From Rothia terrae (GTDB taxonomy: Bacteria > Actinomycetota > Actinomycetes > Actinomycetales > Micrococcaceae): a stretch of DNA of 64,000 nucleotides. Position 1 is the first letter of the stretch, and the number at the start of each line of letters is the position of its first letter. The position numbers and the translations under genes were made by a program. Of the stretch, positions 50,390 to 59,288 are shown piece by piece. A model generated the notes under the pieces. The model searched no databases. It worked only from the letters and a program-made list of their open reading frames with translations, and was not told the DNA's origin. Where the stretch lies: the NCBI RefSeq assembly GCF_012396615.1, contig NZ_JAAXPV010000012.1:27937-91936 (forward strand), given 5' to 3'.

Positions 50390-53041
50390 GTGTCTGAGAG
50401 TCAGTCTGAGTTTGTTCGTACACCCCCGCATGATGAGGCGGCGGAGCAGTCGGTTCTTGGCGCAATGATGCTGTCGAAGGACGCGATTGCGGACGTCGTT
50501 GAGGTGCTGCGCGGCGCTGACTTTTACAAGCCTGCGCACGAGAGTATCTACGAGGCAATCATTACGCTGTACGGTCACGGTGAGCCTGCGGACGCTATTA
50601 CCGTCACCGACGAATTGAAGAAACGTGGCGAGCTGGACCGCATTGGCGGCGCCCCCTACCTGCACAACCTCACTTCGCAAGTGCCTACCGCGGCGAACGC
50701 TGGTTTCTATGCTGAGATTGTGCGCGAGCGCGCCGTGCTGCGACGCCTGGTGAGTGCCGGTACTCGCATCGTGCAGCTGGGGTATGAGAGCGACGGCGAG
50801 GTGGATTCGCTGGTCAACCAGGCGCAGGCTGAGATTTACCAGGTAGCTGATACCCGCGAGAGCGAAGACTACGCGCCGTTGGGTGAGATCATGAACTCCA
50901 CTGTCGAGGAAATTGAGGCTAATGGTGCCCGAGCCGACGGCATCCACGGCGTCCCCACCGGCTTTATCGAGTTCGACGAGCTCACCGCAGGTCTGCAGGC
51001 GGGGCAGATGATTGTTATCGCGGCCAGGCCGGCCATGGGCAAAAGTACGTTCGCCCTGGATATCGCGCGTTCTGCTGCCATTAAGAACAACATGGCTACT
51101 GTTTTCTTCTCACTGGAAATGAGCCGCAACGAGATTGCGATGCGCGTGCTTTCGGCGGAGGCATCCCTCAACCTGTCTGATTTGCGTAAGGGTACGCTGG
51201 ATGACTCGCAGTGGGCGAAGATTGCTACGGCGATGGGCAAGATGGATTCTGCCCCGCTGTTCATTGATGATTCCCCGAATATGACGCTCATGGAAATCCG
51301 CGCGAAGGCACGCCGCCTTAAGCAGAAGAACAACCTGCAGCTGATTGTGCTCGACTACTTGCAGCTGATGAGCTCCGGCAAAAAGGTGGAATCCCGCCAG
51401 CAAGAGGTCTCCGAGTTCTCGCGTGCGCTCAAGCTGATGGCTAAGGAACTCGAAGTTCCGCTCATTGCGCTGTCGCAGCTGAACCGTGGCTCGGAGCAGC
51501 GAACCGACAAGAAGCCGATGGTGTCGGACCTTCGCGAGTCGGGCTGCCTCACCGCTGGCACCCGCATCCTGCGAGCTGACACCGGTGCTGAAACTACCAT
51601 GGGTGAACTGTACGCATCAGGCGCTAAGGACGTGCCCGTGTGGTCACTGGGTGACGATATGCGCTTTGTGGAGCGCCATCTGACCCATGTTTTCTCAACG
51701 GGTGTAAAGCCTGTTTACCGCCTGACTACCGCGTCCGGCAAGACACTGCGCGCCACCGCAAACCACCCATTCTTCACTTTCCGCGGCTGGAAGGGGCTGG
51801 GCGAGCTCGAGGTAGGCGAGCGCATTGGCGTCCCTCGCCACGTCAACGGCCCTGCACAGCGTGTTGAGTGGACGGATGAGCAGGTTATTTTGCTTGCTCA
51901 TATGCTGGGGGACGGTTCGGCGGTGAAGCGCCAGCCGTTGCGTTATGCCTCTATCGATGAACATAACTTGAGAGTGGTCACCGAATCTGCTTTTGGGCAA
52001 TTCGGTATTACTGCGGTTCGAGATGAGCACGCGGCTGCTCGATGTGTCTCTTTGCGTCTACCTGCTCCACACCGTCTAACGCACGGTAAGCGAAACCCGC
52101 TGGCTGAATGGTTAGATGAGTTGGGTCTATTTGGCCTACGTTCGTGGGAAAAATTTATCCCCGAGGCTGTGAACGCGCTTCCGAAGCGTCAAATCGCTCT
52201 GTTTATTCAGCACCTTTGGGCAACTGATGGTTCTGTAACGGTGAACAAGAATGGACGTTCAGGGCGCATTTACTATGCATCAACATCACGCGAACTACTA
52301 GATCAGCTTTCCATTCTCCTGCTGCGCTTCGGTATTAATTCACGTATTCGAAAAACTGCTTTGAAGGGTGAATACCGCCAGGGATACACTTTGGACATCT
52401 CAGGACGTGACGAACAGCTGCGTTTCCTGCGCGAAATTTCAGTTTTCGGTAACCGTGCTGAACAATGTAAGTCCCTATTAGAGGTGCTGGAAACGGAAGA
52501 ATATAGATCCAACACTAACGTGGATACTGTCCCTGCCCAGGTGTGGGACGATGTGAAACGCATTCTTTCTGAAAAGGGAATGACGCACCGCGAATTCCAA
52601 GCTTCTATGGGTTCTCAGTATTGTGGTTCTGCGTATTACAAGAGTGCGCCCTCTCGTTCGCGTCTCACCCAGGTCGCTACCCTCCTTGATTCAGCTGAGC
52701 TGGACATGGTTGCTGTAAACGACTTGTTCTGGGATTCAATCGTTGAAATTGAATACTGTGGTGAAGAAGAGGTCTTTGACGCTACCGTTTTGGGTCATCA
52801 CAACTTCATTGCTAACGGCGTGACTGTTCATAACAGTATCGAGCAGGACGCGGATATGGTCATCCTTCTGCACCGCGACGATGTCTACGATAAGGAATCC
52901 CCGCGCGCTGGTGAGGCTGACGTTATCGTGGCTAAGCACCGTAACGGCCCGACCAAGACCATCGCGGTCGCCTTCCAGGGCCACTACTCGCGCTTTGCGA
53001 ACATGACGCACGATTCCTACTCGGGCGGTGACGACTACTAA
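50390..53041 (+). CDS. dnaB: Replicative DNA helicase DnaB with an in-frame intein
   Basis: An 883-residue precursor starting at GTG. The extein has the N-terminal domain (residues 10-165), linker, and RecA-like domain with Walker A ARPAMGKSTFALD, Walker B LIVLDYLQLM and SQLNRGSE. An intein covers residues 386-815 and interrupts DLRESG|SIEQDADMVI, a strongly conserved ATPase-core site. Removing it leaves 453 residues, normal for DnaB, ending with NRNGPT-like strand VAKHRNGPTKTI and SRFANM. Splicing must occur for helicase function. The next gene begins 2 nt after the stop. Confidence 0.96.
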   Translation: MSESQSEFVRTPPHDEAAEQSVLGAMMLSKDAIADVVEVLRGADFYKPAHESIYEAIITLYGHGEPADAITVTDELKKRGELDRIGGAPYLHNLTSQVPTAANAGFYAEIVRERAVLRRLVSAGTRIVQLGYESDGEVDSLVNQAQAEIYQVADTRESEDYAPLGEIMNSTVEEIEANGARADGIHGVPTGFIEFDELTAGLQAGQMIVIAARPAMGKSTFALDIARSAAIKNNMATVFFSLEMSRNEIAMRVLSAEASLNLSDLRKGTLDDSQWAKIATAMGKMDSAPLFIDDSPNMTLMEIRAKARRLKQKNNLQLIVLDYLQLMSSGKKVESRQQEVSEFSRALKLMAKELEVPLIALSQLNRGSEQRTDKKPMVSDLRESGCLTAGTRILRADTGAETTMGELYASGAKDVPVWSLGDDMRFVERHLTHVFSTGVKPVYRLTTASGKTLRATANHPFFTFRGWKGLGELEVGERIGVPRHVNGPAQRVEWTDEQVILLAHMLGDGSAVKRQPLRYASIDEHNLRVVTESAFGQFGITAVRDEHAAARCVSLRLPAPHRLTHGKRNPLAEWLDELGLFGLRSWEKFIPEAVNALPKRQIALFIQHLWATDGSVTVNKNGRSGRIYYASTSRELLDQLSILLLRFGINSRIRKTALKGEYRQGYTLDISGRDEQLRFLREISVFGNRAEQCKSLLEVLETEEYRSNTNVDTVPAQVWDDVKRILSEKGMTHREFQASMGSQYCGSAYYKSAPSRSRLTQVATLLDSAELDMVAVNDLFWDSIVEIEYCGEEEVFDATVLGHHNFIANGVTVHNSIEQDADMVILLHRDDVYDKESPRAGEADVIVAKHRNGPTKTIAVAFQGHYSRFANMTHDSYSGGDDY
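51545..52834 (+). other. DnaB intein with LAGLIDADG homing-endonuclease domain
   Basis: 430 residues. Block A starts CLTAGTRILRADTG. Block B is the TATANHPFF-like LRATANHPFFTF with the catalytic histidine. Block F/G ends EVFDATVLGHHNFIANGVTV, then H-N before Ser+1. Endonuclease motifs ILLAHMLGDGS and LFIQHLWATDGSV retain the catalytic aspartates, so it may still be active. Nucleophiles C1, N430 and S+1 are present, so splicing should work. Confidence 0.95.
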
Positions 53042-53043
53042 AG

Positions 53044-53289
53044 ATGAACGTTCTCCTCTCGGTTTTGTTGGTTGTTATCGGTCTTTTTATACTCGACCGG
53101 TTGTTGCTTGCTGCCGAAAGAAAGGGCTGGATTTTTTATCGTCACCGCAAAGCAGGTGGGACGTCCGGCGCGGCATTTGGTATGGCCGAGTTTTTGCAAC
53201 CTGGCGCTAGGGTGACAATTGAACAGCAAGAATCTAATCGAATGACGCGTCAGATAGCTGAGGATGATGCACCCTACAAGAAGCTGTAG
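53044..53289 (+). CDS. Small membrane protein, DUF6191-like
   Basis: An 81-residue protein with one N-terminal helix (LLSVLLVVIGLFILDRLLL) and a cytoplasmic part GGTSGAAFGMAEFLQPGARV with a conserved-looking EQQESNRM. It resembles small actinobacterial proteins grouped as DUF6191. It starts 2 nt after dnaB and is probably coupled to it. Confidence 0.65.
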   Translation: MNVLLSVLLVVIGLFILDRLLLAAERKGWIFYRHRKAGGTSGAAFGMAEFLQPGARVTIEQQESNRMTRQIAEDDAPYKKL

Positions 53290-53349
53290 CTATAGCGTCC
53301 AAAAAGTTTCTTCCTAAGCCTTGACCCTCACGCGGCGTCAGGCACCACA

Positions 53350-54153
53350 GTGGGTTATATGAGAGATTCAAACAGTTCCGCTGATTACTTGACTGTGGGT
53401 GAGGTTGCTCGCCTGGTGGGTGTGAGCGTTCGCGCCTTACATCACTGGGATGCGATTGGGCTGCTGACTCCTAGCGGTCGCACGGGTGCCGGATACCGGG
53501 TGTACAGTGCCGACGATATCGACCGTCTGCACCGCGTCCTGGTCTATCGGGAGCTTGGGTTTCCGTTGAAGAAAATTCAGCGCGTCCTTGCCGACGGCGA
53601 GCGTTCGGCTCACACGCACCTGCAGGAACAAAAGCGTTTGTTAGAAGACAAAATCTCTCATCTCACCGCGGTTTTAGAAACCGTCAATCACCTGATGGAG
53701 GAGAATATGTCAGAGAAGAAACTTACAGCCACCGAGAAGGCGCAGGCTATTCAGGCGCAGTACGCTGATGAGGTTCGCGAGCGCTGGGGTGACACCGATG
53801 CTTACGTGCAGTCCCAGCAAAATACAGCTCAGTTTACGGATGCGGATTGGCAACGCGCCCAGTCCGATGCCGAGGCGCTGGAAGCTGATTTAGCGAGCGC
53901 CAAGCGTGTGGGCGTCCTTGCTGGTTCTGAAGAGGCGAATGCGCTCGCAGAACGCCATCGTGAGTCAATCAACCGCTACTATGACTGCTCGTATGCTCAG
54001 CAGGTGTTGTTAGGTCGCATGTATGTTGCAGATACTCGATTTGCTGAGCATTACGACGCGCGCGAGCCTGGTCTTGCGCAGTGGTTGCACGAGGTGATTG
54101 ACGCGAATGCTCAAGCGCACGGGGTAGACCCTGCAAGCGCTACGTGGGGGTAA
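53350..54153 (+). CDS. MerR-family regulator with TipAS domain
   Basis: A 267-residue protein. The MerR helix-turn-helix is LTVGEVARLVGVSVRALHHWDAIGLL-type (about residues 14-40), with GRTGAGYRVYSADDIDRL, a coiled-coil (LQEQKRLLEDKISHL) and a C-terminal TipAS drug-binding domain (DADWQRAQSDAEALEADL; MYVADTRFAEHYD). TipA proteins activate efflux genes upon binding thiopeptides or other amphipathic drugs. A second start inside (MSEKKLTATEKAQA, near 53707) could yield a separate TipAS protein, as known for tipA. No efflux gene is adjacent. Confidence 0.88.
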   Translation: MGYMRDSNSSADYLTVGEVARLVGVSVRALHHWDAIGLLTPSGRTGAGYRVYSADDIDRLHRVLVYRELGFPLKKIQRVLADGERSAHTHLQEQKRLLEDKISHLTAVLETVNHLMEENMSEKKLTATEKAQAIQAQYADEVRERWGDTDAYVQSQQNTAQFTDADWQRAQSDAEALEADLASAKRVGVLAGSEEANALAERHRESINRYYDCSYAQQVLLGRMYVADTRFAEHYDAREPGLAQWLHEVIDANAQAHGVDPASATWG

Positions 54154-54188
54154 ACCTGTTTCTAGCTCACCCCACGAGACCGCCTGAA

Positions 54189-54227
54189 ACCTTCGAGAGT
54201 GCGGGATAATCCCGCACTCTCGAAGGT
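54189..54227. terminator. Perfect 18-bp palindrome between convergent genes
   Basis: ACCTTCGAGAGTGCGGGA and its complement with a 3-nt loop lie between the MerR gene and the convergent peptidase gene. There is no T run, so it may block both transcripts as an unusual terminator or be a protein site. Confidence 0.6.
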
Positions 54228-54291
54228 ATCGCGCTATCTAGCCGCTCGAGGTCCCGCGCTCGCTACCGACGCCCATCCTGGCGTCCTCAAC

Positions 54292-54306
54292 GTTTCACGT
54301 GAAACA
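54292..54306. promoter_or_regulatory. parS: parS site 8
   Basis: GTTTCACGTGAAACA lies 30 bp past the prolyl oligopeptidase stop, about 38 kb from dnaA. Confidence 0.92.
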
Positions 54307-54337
54307 TCTGCCCGGCGCCCCCGCCATTCCAGCCCGC

Positions 54338-56422
54338 CTACGGCAGGATTGCGTTGTCCAGGTAGGTGAAGATCATCGCGTAGATGTAGGCCTTCTGTTT
54401 GACGTCCGCCGCGCCTGCGTGCCCACCTTCGGCGTTTTCAAAGTAGTGCACTGGCTTGCCCATTGACTCAAGCAGTGCCATGAACTTGCGGGCGTGCGCG
54501 GGGTGTACACGGTCGTCCTTGGTGGACGTGGTGAGTAGCAGGGTGGGGTGAATATCGTCCGGGTTCACGTTGTGGTACGCCGAAATCTCTTTCAAAAACT
54601 CCCAGTCATCCGTATCGGGGTCGCCGAATTCAGAGACCCACGATGCGCCCGCTAGCAAGTGCGAGTAACGTTTCATATCCAGCAGTGGCACCTGGCAGAC
54701 AATCGCCCCAAAGTGCTGCGGGTACCGCGTGTACATATTGCCCATGAGTAACCCGCCGTTCGAGCCACCAATCGCCGCCAGCTGTGGCACGGTGGTGATG
54801 CCCGCGTCCACCAGGTTGCGTGCCACGGCAATCAAGTCTTCGTAGGCGCGCGGTCTGTTCTCGCGCAGGGCAGCCTGGTGCCAGCGTGGTCCGAATTCGC
54901 CGCCGCCACGAATGTTCGCCAGCGCGTACACGTACCCCTTCTCAAGAAGCCCCTTGCCGTAGAGCGACGAGTACGAGGGCGTGCTCTTGATTTCAAACCC
55001 GCCATAGGCGCTCAGTAGCGTGGGGGCGGGGGAGCTGCCGTTCAGCGCATCGGTGTTGCCCACCAGAAAGTAGGGGACGCGTGTGCCGTCCGCCGAGGAA
55101 ACCCACCGCTGACGCACTTCTAGCCCGGTGGTGTCGAACCTATCCGGCGTACTGCGTAGCGGGCGCAGGGTAAAGTGCTCTGCCGAGAACCCGCCCACGA
55201 AACTGCCGCGGTAGAGCGTCGGCGGGGTGAGAAAACCGGTGACGAGCAGGTGCACGCCGTCGCGAATATCCGGGTTGACGGGCTGTACGCGAATGTTGTT
55301 GAACTCCCCGACGTCGGGTCGCAGGTCGTGGATGTCCCAGTGCTCCCCGCAGTCTTCAGCGAAGAAGAGGTCGGTGCGCACATTATCGAGCACGGTGAAC
55401 ATGATGCCGCTCTTGGTGGCGGCGTAGCTCAGTAGCGATGAGCTGTCGGCGGGTTCGAAGATAACGTGCACGTGCTCTGCCACGGGTGCGTCTATGGCCT
55501 CGTCGTAAGGCAGGGCGAGCAGGGATCCTGCCGTGAATGTCGTTCCGTCGAGAGCCCAGTCTTCGCGTAGTTGCACGGTCAGCCAGTCGCGCACTGCCCC
55601 GCAGTTGGCGGACGCCGGTACCTGGATGCGCGTGAGCTCGTAGGTGCCGCGGTTCATGTCGTAGAACTCGTGGTTGCGGAAGGTGATGGCGCGGTAGACC
55701 ACCGTTTTTTCAAAGCCTTCCATGTTGAAGTTGTGCCCGCCGACCATGACGTCGGTGTCGCGTCCTTCCAGGATGAGCGCGGCGTCCTCGAGGGGAGTGT
55801 TACGCGACCACAGGTGGACGGAGCGCGGGTAACCTGAGCGCGTCACGGAATCTTCGAAGGTGTGCGCCACGATGACGGCGTTTTTGTTCAGCCAGCGCAT
55901 GTCACCCTTGCCCAGGGGCTTGTTGAAGCCGTCCGTCACGAACTCTTTGGTGGCAAGGTCAAATTCGCGCACGACTGTGGTGTCTGATCCACCCAGGCGC
56001 AGGGTGAGTAGCGCACGGTCGTAACCGTCGTGGCAGATTTTCATGCCGCCGTACACCCAAGGCTGCTTCTCTTGTGCGCCCAGTGCGCCGATGTCTACCA
56101 GGGTTTCCCAGGCGGGCTGGGTGCTCTCGTCCTTGTAGGCGTCGTAGTCTTCTTTGCGCGTGCGTCGCCACAGACCGCGCGGGTACTGGCCGTCTGCGTA
56201 GAAGTCGTAGACGTAGTCCCCGCGACGCGTGCCCACCACCAGCTTGTCTTTGGCAGACATGATCGCGTCTGTCTCGTGCAGATGCCTCTCAAAGCGCTTG
56301 CCTGCAAAGATTCGTAGGGATTCGTTGCTACGCTCCTGTGCCCAGGCGAAGGTCTCGTCATTGAGCTCTTCGAGGTAGGCGAAAGGGTCGTGTTCGGCGG
56401 TGGGTTGGGTGTACTCAGGCAT
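54338..56422 (-). CDS. Prolyl oligopeptidase family serine peptidase (S9A)
   Basis: A 694-residue peptidase cleaving after proline or basic residues in short peptides. The beta-propeller region covers about 70-400. The hydrolase domain has nucleophile Ser in AAIGGSNGGLLMG, Asp in STKDDRVHPAHARK and His in NAEGGHAGAAD. N-terminus PEYTQPTAEHDPFAYLEEL is typical. No signal peptide, so cytoplasmic. It is a single gene. Confidence 0.94.
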   Translation of the reverse strand: MPEYTQPTAEHDPFAYLEELNDETFAWAQERSNESLRIFAGKRFERHLHETDAIMSAKDKLVVGTRRGDYVYDFYADGQYPRGLWRRTRKEDYDAYKDESTQPAWETLVDIGALGAQEKQPWVYGGMKICHDGYDRALLTLRLGGSDTTVVREFDLATKEFVTDGFNKPLGKGDMRWLNKNAVIVAHTFEDSVTRSGYPRSVHLWSRNTPLEDAALILEGRDTDVMVGGHNFNMEGFEKTVVYRAITFRNHEFYDMNRGTYELTRIQVPASANCGAVRDWLTVQLREDWALDGTTFTAGSLLALPYDEAIDAPVAEHVHVIFEPADSSSLLSYAATKSGIMFTVLDNVRTDLFFAEDCGEHWDIHDLRPDVGEFNNIRVQPVNPDIRDGVHLLVTGFLTPPTLYRGSFVGGFSAEHFTLRPLRSTPDRFDTTGLEVRQRWVSSADGTRVPYFLVGNTDALNGSSPAPTLLSAYGGFEIKSTPSYSSLYGKGLLEKGYVYALANIRGGGEFGPRWHQAALRENRPRAYEDLIAVARNLVDAGITTVPQLAAIGGSNGGLLMGNMYTRYPQHFGAIVCQVPLLDMKRYSHLLAGASWVSEFGDPDTDDWEFLKEISAYHNVNPDDIHPTLLLTTSTKDDRVHPAHARKFMALLESMGKPVHYFENAEGGHAGAADVKQKAYIYAMIFTYLDNAILP

Positions 56423-56493
56423 ACCCTCAACTCTAATATGGCGTAGCTCTCAAAGCCACTTGTCGAGAGTTCGCCCGCGCATCGCGTACGGGG

Positions 56494-57897
56494 CTAGAAA
56501 AGTCCGTCGAAGAGCCAGAGCTGATCCTCTGCCGGTTCTTTTTTCTTGCTCTTCTTGGGTGCTGGCTTGATGGGTTCAGCGCCCCCAAAGAGGGTGGGTT
56601 CGTGGGCGTTTTCTAGCGCGTCAGGACGCTGGTATTCGCCGACTGGGGAATTATCTTCTGCTTCGTTGAGCGGTAGTGCTTCGACGGGTCCTCCCACCGG
56701 CAACTCTTCAGCTATCAGAATCTCTTCTGACTCCCAGGTGGATGCTGAACTGTCGGAAGTTTCTTTAGCGGCTTCCGTTGGAGTTTTCACATCCTCATCG
56801 AGCGCAGGGTTGAGCGTATCTGAAGAAGATTCATCGGCGGTCTCTGTTGGTGCTGCAGGCTCTGTTGCCTCAACTTCTGCTGGCTCTTCCCTATCGTGTG
56901 CCTGTGCAGAGGGGGCTGCGTCGGCGGGCTGATTGTCGTCGCTAAGGGGGTCTGTCTCTGCTGTTGAATCCTCTGTCGGAACCGCAGGTGCTTCTGTCTC
57001 TACGGCGGTTTCCTGCGCTTCGGTAACTTCTTCACCGCGATCTTCTGCCGCCGGTGTTTCCTCGACTGCTGTTTCTGCTAGAGCTGCCTCGGTGGCTGCA
57101 TCCTCAAAGGGGTCGGCGTCTTCCGCGCTCGCCGCATCATTTGCATCCGCGGGTTCTTCTTGCGCGGCAGGTTCTTCTGCTTGCGCAAGCTCTCCAGATT
57201 GCATGGCTTGGGTTGGGAGGGCTGCCGCGACAAATCCGGGCATCCCGCCGCCCTGCACCGCGTTGTCCATCTCGGTGTAGGTGTCGTCGATGTATCGCTG
57301 AATTACCGGTGATAGTTCATTGATGATGCGGGTATCGCTGAGTGAGGTGAGGTGGGGGAGTTCCATGAGGTAGCGTCCCACGGCGAGACCGAGTAGCTGG
57401 GAGCTCATGAGTGAGAAAGCGATGGGGTCGATGTTGGTTGTGCCGGGGCCGAAGGGGCCGGTTGAGAATAGCTCCCAGGCGGCATCTCGCATTTTGCTGT
57501 TGGTGTCTGCTGACGAGATTGCTGATCGCACCAGACCCAGCAGAAGGGGCTTAATATCTTCAGAATTCCACATCTGTAGATATGCGCTGACGATGGCTCG
57601 GCCGCGGTTGCTGTCGCCCGATTGGAAGCTGTCGCGCATCTGGTTGGCGAGCGCAAACTGCTCAGTGATGATGTGCGTGAAGAGTGCTTCTTTGTTGCCG
57701 AAGAAGTGGCGGATGAGGGCTGGGTCTACGGATGCGCGTGTGGCGATGGAGCGCATGGATGTGCCCTCGAAGCCGTGTTCGGCAAAGAGGTTTTTGGCAG
57801 CGGTGAGGATGTCGTTGCGGGTGTTGTTCTCACCTGTTCTGCGACCTGCTTTTGAGGGTGAGGAATTTTTGCGTTTTGGTGTCTTCGAAGCTGCCAT
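56494..57897 (-). CDS. TetR-family regulator with long acidic tail ending in a clamp-binding-like motif
   Basis: A 467-residue protein. The N-terminal basic arm and TetR helix-turn-helix (TRNDILTAAKNLFAEHGFEG, then TRASVDPALIRHFFGNKEAL) are followed by a normal ligand-binding helical domain to about residue 220. A disordered tail of about 240 residues rich in A, E, P, T and D follows. The last residues return to a defined motif: PKKSKKKEPAEDQLWLFDGLF-type ending with QLWLF. QLxLF is the pentapeptide by which bacterial proteins bind the DnaN clamp. A TetR protein of this length is unusual. Operator-like repeats lie just upstream. Confidence 0.85.
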   Translation of the reverse strand: MAASKTPKRKNSSPSKAGRRTGENNTRNDILTAAKNLFAEHGFEGTSMRSIATRASVDPALIRHFFGNKEALFTHIITEQFALANQMRDSFQSGDSNRGRAIVSAYLQMWNSEDIKPLLLGLVRSAISSADTNSKMRDAAWELFSTGPFGPGTTNIDPIAFSLMSSQLLGLAVGRYLMELPHLTSLSDTRIINELSPVIQRYIDDTYTEMDNAVQGGGMPGFVAAALPTQAMQSGELAQAEEPAAQEEPADANDAASAEDADPFEDAATEAALAETAVEETPAAEDRGEEVTEAQETAVETEAPAVPTEDSTAETDPLSDDNQPADAAPSAQAHDREEPAEVEATEPAAPTETADESSSDTLNPALDEDVKTPTEAAKETSDSSASTWESEEILIAEELPVGGPVEALPLNEAEDNSPVGEYQRPDALENAHEPTLFGGAEPIKPAPKKSKKKEPAEDQLWLFDGLF

Positions 57898-57952
57898 GCC
57901 CCTAGGTTATCGTGAAAATTCAAACAATCCTAAACATTAAATTCCTCAAATG

Positions 57953-57984
57953 TTGAATCTTGCCTAATTCAATATCTGTTGAAT
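57953..57984. promoter_or_regulatory. Candidate TetR autoregulatory operator
   Basis: TTGAAT (57953) and ATTCAA (57967) form an inverted repeat spaced by 8 bp, and GTTGAAT recurs at 57978. They lie 56-90 bp upstream of the TetR-like gene start, a common place for self-binding. The rest of the 57898-58209 gap holds no supported gene. Confidence 0.4.
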
Positions 57985-58209
57985 TTTTAAAATACCTGGT
58001 CAAGTCCGATTTTCCCGGAATTTTAACTTGTCTAAAAAATGCGGCAAAAGTAGCTCAATTTTGAGGTAACTTATGGCAATCCTGTTTAGGGTCCTTCAAA
58101 AGTTGATCAAAAATAGGTTGGGGATGGGGTTGTTGGGCGTCTTGCCTGCAGAGGGTCTGACGGCCCCCATTTTGCAAAAATTCCCCACCGCGAGAAATAG
58201 ACTCTATAT

Positions 58210-59184
58210 CTACACCGCAATCTTGCCGCGCAGGCTCCCTGCCTCCTGCGCTTCATGTGCCGTCCTCGCATCCGCAAGATCAAAGATTTTACCGATGCGC
58301 ACCTGCAAATTTCCCCGACCTAAGAATTTATTGAGGGTGGATGCGGCGTCCGCCAAATCATCGGCAGTTGCCCCGGACATCGCAAAGCCGCGCACCTGAA
58401 GGTCGCGAGTGTAAAGAGCCCCTGCCGGGAATGAAATATCAGAGTTCATTCCTGAGAGCAGGGCAATCTTTCCACCGAACGCCATCAGCGGTAGCGCGAG
58501 TGAGAAGTCGTTGGTTCCACTGTTGTCCCACCAGATGTCAAAACCTTCGGGCGCTACCTGCGCTAAAGCGTCTGCCAGATCGTTGCGATGGTAATCAAGC
58601 ACCTCGTCCACGCCCAGTGAGTGCACCCAGTCGAAGTCGCGGGGTGATGCACTGCCGACCATGCGCACGCCGCTGGCAACCGCGTACTGTGCCAGTGTGC
58701 TACCGGCAACACCGCCGATAAAGACGGTAGAGCCGGGTGTGAAGCCGCCGAGCCTGCTGATGCCCAGATGGGCTGTTGAGAAGGCGTGGGAGAGCGCGGC
58801 GTAGGTTTGTGCCGGAATCTCTTTACCCGAAACATCCTGAGTGGCCCTGGCAAATACCCGCTCTTGGGGGAGTGAGACAAGTTCAGTGAAAGCCCCCTGG
58901 CGCCTGTCATAACCTGCCGAGTTTGACCACACTGCATCGCCGGGCGAGAACTCGCAGACACCTTCACCCACCGCTTCGACGATACCCACTACGTCGCGTC
59001 CTATGACAAAGGGGAAGGGGGTGTGAGCCTCACAAGCGCCGGATCGCACAAACAGGTCAACATTGTTCACTGCAGAGTACTCCACACGTACCAGTACGTC
59101 GTTGGGTCCGTAGTCGGGGGTGGGTAGCTCGCCCACCTGAATCTGCGATGCCTCACCTTTGGTGTCAATAAATGCTGCGCACAC
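58210..59184 (-). CDS. Medium-chain dehydrogenase/NADPH:quinone oxidoreductase-like enzyme
   Basis: A 324-residue zinc-independent MDR enzyme. The GroES-like domain has VRVEYSAVNNVDLFVRSG and FVIGRDVVGIVEAVG. The Rossmann part has STVFIGGVAGSTLAQYAVASG (a variant of GxxGxxG) and DIWWDNSGTNDFSLAL. Zinc-binding cysteine ligands are absent. GTG 59184 has AAGGAG 5 nt upstream and is preferred over ATG 59208. Divergent from the HemD-like gene. Substrate unknown. Confidence 0.88.
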   Translation of the reverse strand: MCAAFIDTKGEASQIQVGELPTPDYGPNDVLVRVEYSAVNNVDLFVRSGACEAHTPFPFVIGRDVVGIVEAVGEGVCEFSPGDAVWSNSAGYDRRQGAFTELVSLPQERVFARATQDVSGKEIPAQTYAALSHAFSTAHLGISRLGGFTPGSTVFIGGVAGSTLAQYAVASGVRMVGSASPRDFDWVHSLGVDEVLDYHRNDLADALAQVAPEGFDIWWDNSGTNDFSLALPLMAFGGKIALLSGMNSDISFPAGALYTRDLQVRGFAMSGATADDLADAASTLNKFLGRGNLQVRIGKIFDLADARTAHEAQEAGSLRGKIAV

Positions 59185-59288
59185 ATCAACTCCTTCTCTT
59201 TTCAGCATAGAACTGCGCGCACCTGTGTATAAGCCCCGTCTTCACTCGCGTAAAAGATATTCTGAGAGAAAGAGACATAAGGAGGGCC

